Translations under genes and position numbers: made by a program | Shown: positions 1 to 11,169 of the stretch, piece by piece | Numbering within the stretch: the first letter of the stretch is position 1 | Layout: each line of letters begins with the position of its first letter | NCBI RefSeq assembly: GCF_032884065.1 | Contig: NC_088873.1 | Location: 8,257,702 to 8,321,701 of the forward strand | DNA: 64,000 nucleotides | DNA from: Artemia franciscana | Lineage: Eukaryota > Arthropoda > Branchiopoda > Anostraca > Artemiidae | Reading direction: 5' to 3' | Notes under the pieces: generated by a model | Told to the model about the DNA's origin: nothing | Seen by the model: only the letters and a program-made list of their open reading frames with translations | Database searches by the model: none

Positions 1-780
1 CGATTTTAACTCTCAAAAACTCTCAAGAAAGCTTAGTTTTCAATAAATCGTTAGTTTTTCAGAATTCTACGCATATACGGAAATAGCAGCTTAGTTTTAA
101 ACAGTTTTTCAAAAATATGTTGCATCAACCGCGTAGCAGTAGTTTTGTTCGTTTTAAGTTTCAACTCTTTTACTTCCATCAGAAAACACTTTGTTTTTCA
201 AATCAATTTTTGTACGTTTTAAATATATTGATTTTTTCAACTCTGGCTAAGAAACTCATCAAAAATAACATGAGTTGTTGTTAAAATGCTGTCTAGCTTC
301 AAATCTCTTCTAAACTTTGCCTAAAAAAACTTGGATTTGTCACAAAAAGAGTCCACGGATAATTTATCCTTGGTATATTTGAGGAGCTGCAAATAAAAAA
401 TACAATTATCTATCAAATTACTGATTTAAGATATGTAGTTAAAATAATTTGCAAAAATTTGTGTTTTCATTAAAATTTGCTTCTTTGACTCTAAAATTTT
501 ACGAGAACTAATTATTGTAAATGAATCGGTGCATCAAAGAAAACACACATTAAAAAAATATATATATTCTATCCAAGGTTCAAACTTCGAAGCTACATGG
601 CAGAGACGTTGCCACTAGTCTAGAGCGTCTTACAAATAAGTCTTCTTTATACTATTTGCCTTTTCAAATCACTGGATTATTACATGCTAGAAATTAAAGA
701 CAAGGAGGTAACCTAGACCTCAAAATTTTATCACCGTCCAGTGTGGCTACTTCAGGAGGGCATCCTCAGCATGCCCCCGG
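1..780. other. No gene recognised; possible LINE leader at its right end
   Basis: AT-rich sequence with many stops in all frames and no domain I recognise. From about 690 onwards base composition becomes more balanced and runs without a visible break into the LINE open frame, so the last ~100 bases may be the 5' leader of that element. This is inference from position only. Confidence 0.4.
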
Positions 781-789
781 ACCCGATTT

Positions 790-1815
790 TTGACTACGAA
801 GCAACAACTGAAGCTCGGATTTTGGAATGTGACAACGATGAGCCAGATCTCAAAAACTGAACAGATACTGAAAGAAGTGATACAGTACAATATTGACATA
901 ACAGCCATTAGTGAAACTAGATGGCTTGGTAGCGGGATGGAACCCCTACAAGATGGCCATGTCCTCGCATACAGCGGACATGAAAACAGACGCCAAGCAG
1001 GTGTGGGTGTACTGATGTCACCCGCAGCTAGGCGAGCGATGCTAAAATGGACACCTGTAAACGAAAGAATTATTTACACACGATTTTGGTCAGCTCATGG
1101 AAAACTCTCAATCGTTGCCTGCTATGCAGCAACTAACGAAGCGGATGAAATAGAGAAAGACAACTTTTATGAAACACTACAAAGTGTTGTTGCAGAAATT
1201 CCTAGACACGACATTATATGTGTCGAAGGTGATCTCAATGCGAAAGTAGGATCTTGTCACAATTACTGTCCTGAAGTCATGGGACAACATGGAATAGGTG
1301 ATATGAACGAAAACAGAGCGCTACTTGTCGACTTTGCCCTGAACAACGACCTTGTCATTGGAGGTACATTGTTTCAACACAAGACCATTCACAAATATAC
1401 ATGGACTTCACCAGATGGCCGCAAGTGCAATCAGATTGATCACCTCCTCTTTTCACGCATGTGGCGGAAGAGTCTACTCGACGTGAGAGGCTACAGAGGC
1501 GCTGATATACAATCAGACCATGACCTCATGGTTGCCAAGATCCATCAAAAGTTAAAAGCGACACAGAAAAACAATACACCGACAACACACAAACCCTTCA
1601 ACGTTGAGAAACTGAACGACAAGGAAACAGCACGAATGTTCCAATTAGAACTTCCAAATAGATTTGAAGCCCTGCAATCGGAATTAGAACCAAGGGCTGA
1701 TGTCGAACGCATGTGGGAGAAACTTAAAAACACGTACAGAGAAGTTGCAGAGGAGAAATTAGGCTATAAGAAGAAAAAGAAAGAAGATGGATTTCCAAAC
1801 GAACCTGGAAACTAA
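790..1815 (+). pseudogene. LINE endonuclease domain (APE/exonuclease-endonuclease-phosphatase)
   Basis: The translated frame begins with a GFWNVTTM block and contains SETRW (catalytic Glu region), GDLNAKVG (the GD-N motif) and SDHDL (catalytic Asp-His near the end), in the order expected for an APE-type endonuclease that nicks target DNA to prime reverse transcription. No ATG opens the frame at its left edge; the first in-frame ATG is at 838, so the start is either lost or further upstream. The frame ends early at 1815, while the homologous connector to the RT continues in another frame from about 1780. The domain residues look intact, so the copy is fairly young although broken. Confidence 0.8.
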
Positions 1816-3635
1816 TTGATGCAAGAAAATCAGCCAAACTTTCCATTCTGTCGGCCTCAGACGCATCTGAATTAATTGTTCTGCAAGACTCATATAGAGA
1901 AATAGACAAACAAGTAAAAAAGAGTGTCCGGACTGACAAGAGGCAATTTATTGAACAGAAAGCAGCTTTGGCGGAAGAAGCAGCAAAGAAGGGAGATTCG
2001 AAAACAGTCTATAGATTAACCAATGAGATGATTGGAGTCAAGCCTAACAGGACTAATCTAGTTAAGGATGAGAATAAAGTCCTTTTGACAGACCCTTTGA
2101 TGATTGACGAGAGGTGGGCAACCCACTTCGAGAACCTACTAAATAGACTGAGAATAAACGACCGAGATATAATTCCTAACACTCCACCACCGTCTCCAGA
2201 AGAAATCATAGCCGCTGTCAGAAAGCTGAGGAACGGAAGAATGTCAGGAGTAGATGACATTACATCTGAGATGCTGAAAACTTCAGTCCGCGACTGCATG
2301 ACAGTTTGGGTTGAGCTGCTAACTCAGATATGGAGTGACCAGAAAGTGCCCAGTGACTGGACGAAAGGAACCATTATTAAGCTCTTCAAAAAAGGCGATG
2401 CGCTTGTTTGTGGCAACTGGAGAGGTATTAACATAATGTCGGTACCTAGTAAACTTTTGTCAATTATTATACTACAACGCCTACAGCAGAAACTGGACCA
2501 ACATCTTCGTGATGAACAACACGGCTTCCGACCTGGAAGATCATGTGCAGACATAATTTTCACACTGAGAATGCTGGGTGACGACTCAAAGGAATGGAAT
2601 AGAAAGCTATATCTTCTTTTCATTGACCTAGAAAAGGCCTTTGACTCGGTTGACCGAGAAATCTTATGGAAAATCCCCAAATACTATGGTATACCCCCCA
2701 AGATAGTAGAACTGATTATCGCCCTGTACAAAGAAACAGAATGCTGTGTTCGAACAGAAAACGGAGTTACAAGGTACTTCAAAATCATGACTGGTGTCAT
2801 GCAAGGATGTGTACTATTACCACTTTTATTTACAATAATTACGGACTACGTACTCAGACAGTCTACGGGCTATGGAGTAAACGTCAACAACAAACAACTC
2901 ACAGATCTTGCCTTTGCAGATGATATAGTACTACTAGAAGACGCCAAAGATCGATTACAGCTGCTATTTGATAAAATCTCAGAAAAAGCCCGAGAGGTCG
3001 GATTGTCGGTCAACGTCGACAAATCAAAAAGTATGTCCACATCTGGCTCCCCCCTAACTCTTCAATGCTCCGATAAATCTGTTGAACAGGTCCAAGAATT
3101 TAAATACTTAGGAAGCTGGATAGAAAATACTGGCGATGTAACATTTGAAATCAAGAGAAGGATTGGACAAGCATCAGGCGCCTTCAACAGACTAACACCA
3201 ATTTGGAGAAGCAACAAATACTCACTTCGTTTAAAATTGCGCCTGTTCAACAGCAATGTGTTGTCTATATTGACGTGCGCCAGTGAATTTTGGAAACTCA
3301 ACCAACAACTTGAGAAACGTATCCTTGGATTCGAAAACATTTGCCTTCGAAGAATCCTCAAAATCAGTTGGCATCAGAAAATTACCAATAGGGAAATCCG
3401 ACTGAAAAAAAAACAGCCCATAGTGACCGAAGTTTTGAAGAAACGCAGATGGACATATTTGGGTCATGTTCTACGCATGCCCGAAGACAGACTGCCCTCA
3501 AGAGTGTATCAATGGCAGCCTGAAGAAAGACGAAGACGAGGCCGACCAAATGTCAGCAAATCATTAAACCTCCTGAGTGATAATAAAGTGTATGAAAAAG
3601 TTGATATTAATGCTGTAAAAAAAATAAATAAATAA
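1782..3635 (+). pseudogene. LINE reverse transcriptase
   Basis: After the frameshift the frame runs through a basic connector (WISKRTWKLIDARKSAK) into an RT. Visible motifs are FIDLEKAFDSVDRE (motif A, catalytic Asp), GVMQGC (motif B), LAFADDIVLL (motif C, FADD at 2913-2924) and a thumb/tail region with KYLGSWIE, RRWTYLGHVLRMP and RRRGRP. The RT core is intact. After RGRP the usual Trp-rich tail is missing and the frame ends in low-complexity Lys/Asn, suggesting a diverged or truncated 3' end. In LINEs this enzyme copies the element RNA directly at the nicked chromosome. Confidence 0.85.
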
Positions 3636-3658
3636 ACAATCATAAATTGTTTATAATT

Positions 3659-3685
3659 TATAAACTTATATTATATAAGTTTATA
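3659..3685. repeat. Perfect AT palindrome after the LINE
   Basis: TATAAACTTATA and TATAAGTTTATA (12-base arms) are separated by TTA, inside a longer AT-rich stretch just past the LINE 3' end. It may be chance in this composition. Confidence 0.5.
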
Positions 3686-3719
3686 ATTTATATAATATAC
3701 AATAAATCATAAATATATA

Positions 3720-6310
3720 AAAAAATATCAGAGTTAAGTTGGCCTCAGAGAATATAGTATTGTTCCTAACCTTTTTTCAGCAACAAGAAGCCATCTCGAG
3801 TATTCTACCTTATACTGCACCTTTTTCTAACTAATAATACTAAAAAAAGAGAAGATTTTATTTAACAGATCATTTTATTTCAGAAATTAGTCACATAAAA
3901 TACAACCTATCTACCATATGTCAACTCAGACTTTTGGTAAAGTGAAAGTGACCCGAGTTAAAATTTAAAGAAAATCGTAATATTAGGATTAAGAGCTGAA
4001 CTATCTATTAATAGATCAACCATCCCACCAACAAAATAAATAAATAAAAGCTCAAAAGCGACAATAGATGGCTAACATATATGTATATAACACACATCAA
4101 GGTCTTTCGATTCTTAAAAAAGCGAAGAAAAACAGAATTCACTAACAGGAGTTATCATTAATAGCAGATAAGCCCTTGACTTACATAGAGTTTTCATGGA
4201 AAAAACGGTTTCGCATCGCAGGTTAATATAACTAATCAGTCAGTTGAAATACATTTGTATAAGACAGGGTATTCCAAACCATATGTAAACACATGCTTTA
4301 CCCTTACGGGGAGAAGCTATGGTGCGAAGAAAATTTCTTCTTGGCCATCATATCCGTGAGGAAGGTTCCAAAACTTTTATTTGAGGAGAATGCCCCTCGA
4401 ATTGTAGACGTATTTCTATTCATCTGACAAAGCTATCTAATGTAGCTGAGAAAAACGTCAAAAACAGCATGTTTTTTTTTTTGTTTCGTTACGTAGCTGT
4501 TATTATAAAGAATTTGACTGCCAAGGTCTTAAAAACAGCATCAGATATTGAAGACAGATATGGACTAAGGGAGACCAAATAACACGAAATAGAACAGTCT
4601 TCTATATTTAAGAAACGACAGCAAATTTGTCTTTCTGGAAAAAAAAAGAATTTTAAGCTACAAAAACGGAGGGATCCTTGAGGAAATCCTTAGGGAAGAT
4701 CCCTTATCCCTCTTTTGTGTGGAGTATAATTAAATTCGCTTTGTAAATCAAAACAACGAAAGCTCTTAGATTCAGTGATTTTCTTGGTGGTGGGGGAGAG
4801 GCCATTTTAACCCACTGTTGCAGGTATAGTAACATTCACTGTAAAAATCAAAATAGCGAAAGCACTTGAGTTGAATAACGTTATAACTCATCTTTTTCCT
4901 TTCTTGAGCCCAAGTCATACTATAGACTTTAAAAAGCAGGGAGTGGATTGCATCAAATGGTCTTGATTAATGATAACCAATTTTATTTTCAATCCTAGTT
5001 ACTTGGCTTTGGGAGTTAATAAGTCGCTTTGATAGTTATTCTTCCTCTCTTAGGTCTCTTGGTTAAACCCTCCATATCCAATTCCATAATCCCAAACTTC
5101 ATGAATTGAAGTTGAAGCTTCTTCTTTGTCATTTGAAGTTGAGAGTCAACCGGGAGAATGCTGAATTAGACTTCAGTAGACTTCTACTGAAGTAGTATTC
5201 TTGTATAGACTTCTAGTATAGTATTCTAGTATAGATTTCAGTAATATTCTAATGAAGAGGACTTCAGTAGAATACGTGTAATTTAGGAGGTTTTCACGAT
5301 CTTTAATAAAGATTAATATAACTCAAACTAGGAACGATTCTACATAAACTTAATAGTTATTTTCTAGATAGTTTTTTTTTCGATACAATGCATATAGTTT
5401 AAGAAATTTCACAATTTTTGGCGAATATCAATACAACTAAACCAAGAAATGATTCGATAGAATCCAAACATTTATTCACAATAGCTGATTTGGGGTACAA
5501 TCAAAGGCGGATACAAAACTATTATTTTGGGGGAGGTCAAAAACAAAACTGGGGTTTTCGTACCGCCATATCTATAGTTAATGCCAATACCAACCTTCTG
5601 GGGGAGGAAAGTGGATGAAAACTATTCCTGCATCCGCCCTTGGGTACAAAGCATGTATTTTTGGAGATTTCACAGTCTTCAACAAAGATTGATACAACTA
5701 CAACTAGGAATGATTCTATAGAATCCAAATTAACTATATCTTGCATAGCAATAAATATAATTAGGCAAGGACAGTATATGGCTAAGAATAAATTTGTTTC
5801 TAAAAAACCACTGTATTGTGAAATATAGTTTTTTAGAATTTTATAGACTACCAACCAACAGTGTAAGGTAGTAGTTTTGCATGAACATATAGTTAAATTT
5901 CAATTGCAAAGCAAAAGCCCTATAAGTCACATTTTGGCGAAGGTAAGTAATAAACAAAAACAGGCAAGCGAGTGTTCAGTAATTAAAAAAAAACTGAAAG
6001 TTTATTTCTTGTAACATGACGCATTCTGAATAGAAGCAGACAATTTATGTTTGATTCGTTAAGCCTACTTTTGCTGCCGGGTCTTATTTTTATACTAAGG
6101 GGGGTCTTATTTTTATCTTCTTTCATCATTGGCACCACTGCTTACATATCCACAGCCCATTAATGAGAAAAAGCAAGCATGAGCTAAATTACAAATCACT
6201 GTCATGTAACAAAATGAGCCTAAAACTTGAAAGGAAAAAAGAAGAAACTTTAATATGGATGGTGTGGGAGAGGAAAAGCTGAACAAGGGAATTTAAAATT
6301 CTTCTTCTAC
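3720..6310. other. No gene seen; minor local repeats
   Basis: No domain or splice-consistent exon was recognised. A phrase of about 35 bases (acaact-a-aa-ga-tgattc-atagaatcca) recurs near 5310, 5430 and 5695, and short TAGACTTCAGTA-like repeats occur at 5165-5270. These look like local duplications in non-coding DNA. Confidence 0.5.
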
Positions 6311-6318
6311 AAATGTTC

Positions 6319-6339
6319 GTCGAGGCCGAAGGCCTCGAC
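6319..6339. repeat. GC-rich perfect hairpin
   Basis: GTCGAGGCC, loop GAA, GGCCTCGAC: a perfect 9-bp stem that is much more GC-rich than its surroundings. No flanking gene or terminator context explains it. Confidence 0.6.
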
Positions 6340-6642
6340 CGAGTCCGTTGATTCTGAATTAAAATCAAATAGTTGTGGGCATCAAGCCATGGCTAATTGT
6401 AGAAAAAGCCAAGACCGATAGTCCGATTGAGTGACAGGCAAAACTTTTTTCAACCCCCTTATTAGGATTGTATAAAAATGATGTTAGTTCATTTGTTAAC
6501 AGATAAGTCTATCTATTATTCGTCCATGTGTCATTCCTAGGGCAGAAGATGCAAATGTTCGCTTAATCGAAGTGCTAACATCTTTGAGTACTGATCTGAA
6601 TCAAAAGTGCTTTATTTAAAACTGCTCTTTCCAATAGGACAG

Positions 6643-6669
6643 AGGACTTCGATGGCTCGTCGAAGTCCT
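6643..6669. repeat. Perfect 10-bp hairpin
   Basis: AGGACTTCGA, loop TGGCTCG, TCGAAGTCCT. It lies 300 bp from the hairpin at 6319 and, like it, stands out from the AT-rich background. Confidence 0.6.
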
Positions 6670-7735
6670 GAGACCACTTATTAAAACAGAATAATTTTTT
6701 TTATTTTGAAAAAAGCCTGAGAAGCAAGATCCCACGTAAATTTTCTGATTAGTTCAGTAATGAGATAGCTAAGAAAGAGACCAAACTTTAGAATCAGCCT
6801 TTCATCTGAATCCGAATATAGTATTCATTTGCGTCAGATATTAACTTTAACACCCCCTCCCCCTGATGGGCAAATATATACCATGAGTTGCATATATGCA
6901 CTAAATATTCCGCAGGTCACTCCTTTCTTCAAATTGATCTAACAATTTGTCAAAAAAACAAAAAAAAAAACGGAACATTTATCATATAAACAGTTCAAGG
7001 ATTTTTGCGTATTGGGGGGGGGGATTCATTTCTGATGCAAACGAATATTACGTTGTAATTCAAGATGAAATTCTGATTCTAAATTTACGTCTATTTCTTA
7101 ACTATCTCATTAGTGGGCTAATTGGGAAATTTACAGAATTTCCTGGCAATTATCTCAGAAGGGGCTGGCTTGGCGACAAAGAAATAAATTAGAATCGACC
7201 CCTCTATTAAAAAAATACACAAAATTAAACCAGTTTTTTTTTCTTTCTTCAGTCCTGATTATAAAATCTTTGAAATTGAGCAATGATGGTTCAAACTGCA
7301 GAGAGATATTATTACAAAATAGGAAAAGAACCGTTACTGGAGCTGATTAGCCAAGCAATTCAGATATCGTTATTACGTCAACGTGAACTTCTCCCTATTT
7401 TTGTTGAATAGTTTTTTTTTCTGATATTTAAAAATTAAAAACCTACTAAGAACTATCGCAATAGAAAAATCATTTATGTATAATTTCAAAAATGCGACTT
7501 ATCTGACCTGATTGGATTTGTATAGCATTATCTCTTCTTTTGACGCAATAGCACCAGCGATCAGTCACATTTAAAAAATGAAGAAAGCATGCGAAAAAAA
7601 TTACCAAAAATGAGTGAAAAAAATATATCATCATGGAGGTCTAGAAAATGTAACGTTCCTGATTGAAGTAGCCAAAAGACAAACACTACAATTAATTGGT
7701 AAATACAACGGTGATTGAATGAGTAAAATTATATA

Positions 7736-7737
<2 letters not shown>

Positions 7738-7778
<41 letters not shown>
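7738..7778. repeat. (AT)n microsatellite
   Basis: About 40 bases of uninterrupted AT dinucleotide repeat. Confidence 0.95.
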
Positions 7779-7779
<1 letters not shown>

Positions 7780-7782
<3 letters not shown>

Positions 7783-8911
7783 TACTATATAATAATTTTA
7801 TATAAGAATTATATAAAATTATAAGTAATATATTATATTGGCATGTTAAAAAATTGAAAGGGAATGGGCAATCTGGATTTGTCCCTATTAAAGATAAACA
7901 CGTGGAATCAATCAGTGATAAGGAAAAAGATAAAATAGAGATAGGAAGACGATCTATAGAAACAAATGCGACTTATGTGACTTTGCTTAAACTCATATAA
8001 TGGCGCTACTGTGCTTGTTTTAATACAATAATAGACAATACAAAACTAAATAAAAATAAAACGGGTCATAGGCCATAAAAAGGGTCAAAGGCCATAATAG
8101 TGCATCACCGCAGTTTGAACAAACTTTAGTACGCATTCTCTGAAACAGATTTACAGTTTATGCTCGTATTGCTGATGCACTGGCAGACTAAAATGATACT
8201 GATGGCAAGAACATTAAACATTTTAGTCCTTGTCTTGTTGATCAGCATCGATTTTAAGGCTTTCAAGTTTCACATTCATCTTGCGGACCTTCTTTTTTTT
8301 GCCAAAAGAGCTCTATAGCTTTTCTATTTAGTACAAAGATATACTAGTTATTATTTATTTCCAGTATTTTATAAAGGGGGAGGGAGAAGGTACAAAGTTT
8401 TGATTGATAGCACACATTACAAATCCAAAATTATGTACTAATTAACCCAAACACCATCTATCTTAAATGAAGTTAAGTAAATTGTAAGAAAACGGGAGAT
8501 AGAAACAACATTTATACCACAACTTCACAAGCCTTTCCGATACAATAAGTACTAGTTAGAAAAGAAGGGAAAAAACTGATAATTCATGTTAACAATCTTT
8601 AACAACTTAAAAATTCAGCAGCAAAAGTGAAAAAAAAATCAGTCATGAAGTACTAATAAGCATAAAAAAAAATCAATTTAGATCAAACAAAAAAGCTAAA
8701 AACAGTGTTTAGGAGAGAAAGTTCAGGTTTAGTTGATATAGCTTCAACTTTGGCTCAGCACGCCCGAGAAGGACTCAGAGTTCTTCAAGTCTCTACTTAA
8801 TAATTACTCCTTGCAAAAAAAAAACTCTGACGAAGATTCAGCTGCAAAATTTAGAAAAAGGCTAATCATAAAATACGGCTAAGCATTAAAAATAATTAAA
8901 AAAGCGGAAAA
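7780..8911. other. egl 3' flank, no other gene seen
   Basis: This region lies downstream of the egl stop codon on the minus strand. It must hold the 3' UTR and poly(A) site, but I could not place the cleavage site. No other coding signal was seen. Confidence 0.5.
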
Positions 8912-9276
8912 TTATTTTTTAGGAGAGGAAATTATCGTTTTCCCCTCATCTTTGGCAGGACTAAAAACCTTCGTTATGACAATTGACCCCGTGGACAAAG
9001 TCTGACACTCGGCTTCCACTTTAACAGCTTCTAAGTGACAACGGCAACAGCAACTCTGATCCAACCAATCAATATTTGGCACATGCGGTGTTTCAGGCGT
9101 GGTAAGGCAAGGGGTATTCAAAATGGCTTCGAGTCTTTCCAACTTTTCAAGTCGATCAATATTTGGATCTGCTAGGACATCGTCAACCATCTGCATTGAC
9201 GCCGTGATGCTAACGGGCGCAGATGATGTCAACGAAACTGGTGGGGAAGTTGTGTTACCTAGAATCATTAAACCAG
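8912..9276 (-). CDS. egl: egl terminal exon: C-terminal tail with LC8-binding-type motif
   Basis: The acceptor is ...TTAAG at 9277-9278; the exon enters with two bases that complete an Ala codon from the 15.4-kb exon, then reads GLMILGNTTSPP and ends in SSPKK-stop at 8914-8912 (120 residues). The tail contains a helix-like stretch (DRLEKLERLEAIL), a CCCRCH cluster, and EAECQTLSTGSIVITK. The last block matches the Drosophila Egl C-terminus, where a QT-containing motif recruits dynein light chain (LC8/Dlc). Here the residue before QT is Cys. This motif is the best evidence for egl over other DEDD exonuclease-like proteins. Confidence 0.85.
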
Positions 9277-9289
9277 CTTAAGACAAATA

Positions 9290-10335
9290 CACAAAAAGCA
9301 AAATCGACCAAACGGTAATATTGGCATAGTTTTCAATCGTACTTGCTTAGAGTCTGACAAGGCCCAATACAACCTCCAAAGAGAATAATGTCCAAAGAGA
9401 ATCTTTGGAATCTGGAATATGATTCTGGAATATGAGTGTGTGTGTGTGTGTGTTTATATATTTTAGATACAAGTAGTGGGAATTGGTAGGATTTGTGAGT
9501 CCCATTTTCTTCTTAGGACTTAAGACAAATATTGTGAAAAAAAAAGTTTGTATTGCATGAACATATAAAATTTAAATTCTGCGAAAACAAAAACCGCGTG
9601 GTAGAAAACTGCCGCAATAATGATCACGTTCTCCTACAGAAATCTTATAGCACACATAAAGAATTAATGTGGAGTCATTTATACACTTCCTTACAGTTTT
9701 TGAAAACCATACCTCAGAAAACTTTTTACCCCTAACCCCTGCACCTGAAAAATGAGTGTTATTCCGTCAGTTACAAATAGAACTAAAAAGCGGAAGAAAC
9801 AACATAACACTAGTAAAGCGAAATCAGTAAATGGCTATATTTTTCTATTTGGAATTGTTAAATTTTCGTATCTTCAGTATTTTTCATTTTTCAATTAATT
9901 CTAGTCAGCACTTTTACTGTTTGAATGTAGATTGATCCTCCCTAAATACGGGCCTGCTTAATTGAAAAACCGGAAATATGGAAGAAATCCAGAGAAAAAT
10001 ATGATTTTCGTAAGTAACAATCCCCCTTTCCAAAAGAATGGCAAAAATAAAACAATTACTCGCTCGATTGACAACATAGTTATCTCAGAAGCAAATTTTT
10101 AATCATTTTGAAGGTGATTTCCTTCAACTTTCCGTAAATCAATACACTTGGATGTTGGTAATGTTGGTTGTTGGTAACCTAGCAACTAATCAACTATTCG
10201 TTGTAAAGAGTTGCTGAATAGTTTACCTCATCAATTTTTCATAACTTATTTCTCAACCACTGTCATTATACTTCACATTCTGATAAATAAACCGAAAATA
10301 CAATACTAATTAAGCAGGTCATTTTTAATGTTGGA
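9290..10335. other. egl intron, no gene seen
   Basis: A short (TG)n run lies at about 9434-9453. The rest is AT-rich with no coding signal I can support. Confidence 0.5.
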
Positions 10336-10800
10336 ATGGTAAAGGTTAAGAATAGGGGCTCTCTAGAAGTAGACAATTCAGAAAAATTACAAAAATGAGG
10401 TATTTGTAACTTACGAACGGGTGACCAGATCTTAATGAAATTTGATAATTATAAGGATCTTGTGCTGCAGAGCTCTTATTTTAAATCCTGACCAGATCCG
10501 GTGACATTGGGGGAGTTGGGAGGGGGGACCGGAAATCTTGGAAAACGTGAAAATTGAGGTATCTTTATCTTACGAATGGGTGATCGGATCTTAAGGAAAC
10601 TTGATATACAGAAAGATCTTATGTCTCAGATGCTCCATTTTCAATTCGAATCGGATTCGGGGACATTGGGGGTGGGAGGGGGAAACATAAATCTTGGAAA
10701 CCGGAAATCTTGGAGAACGCTTAGAGTGGAGAGATCGGGATGAAACTTGATGGGAAGAATAAGCACAAGTTATGGATACCCGACTGACATAACTGGCAAG
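10336..10800 (-). repeat. GA/CT-rich ~300-bp satellite, inverted copies
   Basis: One and a half units of the same repeat found at 11.44-13.1 and 23.3-24.6 kb, here in reverse orientation. Shared phrases, seen as reverse complements, include CAAATTTCATTAAGATC, GCGTTTTCCAAGATTT and TTCGTAAGTTA. Confidence 0.8.
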
Positions 10801-11089
10801 GATCCACTCTCTTTGGGGGAGCTGGGGGGGATTTCCATTCTACTTCTAGAAAAAACGAGTGACCTTTTTAAATTGCAAATTTTATGCCCATTTTTATGGT
10901 TCCGTTCACGTTTTTGACAATTCCTACCCAGTCCCTCCCCCTCGTGGTGTCATTTAGCCCTAGACTATAAAAAAAAATAACGTTAAAAAAAACAACAATG
11001 GACTTCTTAATAAATAATACGCAGTGTTTTCAATTAATCAGATTATCATGTTTCCTTCTATTATTATTCACATTTAAGTCACTTAACGT

Positions 11090-11091
<2 letters not shown>

Positions 11092-11143
<52 letters not shown>
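11092..11143. repeat. Poly(T) tract, 52 bases
   Basis: A pure T run just left of the composite repeat at 11.17 kb. It could be the tail of a minus-strand retroposed copy. Confidence 0.9.
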
Positions 11144-11146
<3 letters not shown>

Positions 11147-11169
11147 CAATATTCAACACTATCACTCAG

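Larger units (their letters stand above)
790..3640 (+). mobile_element. Non-LTR retrotransposon (LINE), RTE/CR1-like, frameshifted
   Basis: One retroelement carries an apurinic-type endonuclease followed by a reverse transcriptase, the usual order in endonuclease-bearing LINEs. The two halves are in different frames: the first is open to 1815, while homology to the connecting region continues in another frame from about 1780, so a single indel in the A/G-rich stretch near 1765-1785 disrupted one long ORF. The 3' end is a short TAAATAAATAAA run at 3625-3637, as seen at 3' ends of several LINE clades. The clade is not certain; the endonuclease resembles the family often annotated as craniofacial development protein 2-like. 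No target-site duplication was identified. Confidence 0.85.

Noticed and set aside
9099-9281. Plus-strand ORF over the last egl exon
   Set aside because: Shadow of the minus-strand coding exon, which has matching splice phases and conserved motifs.
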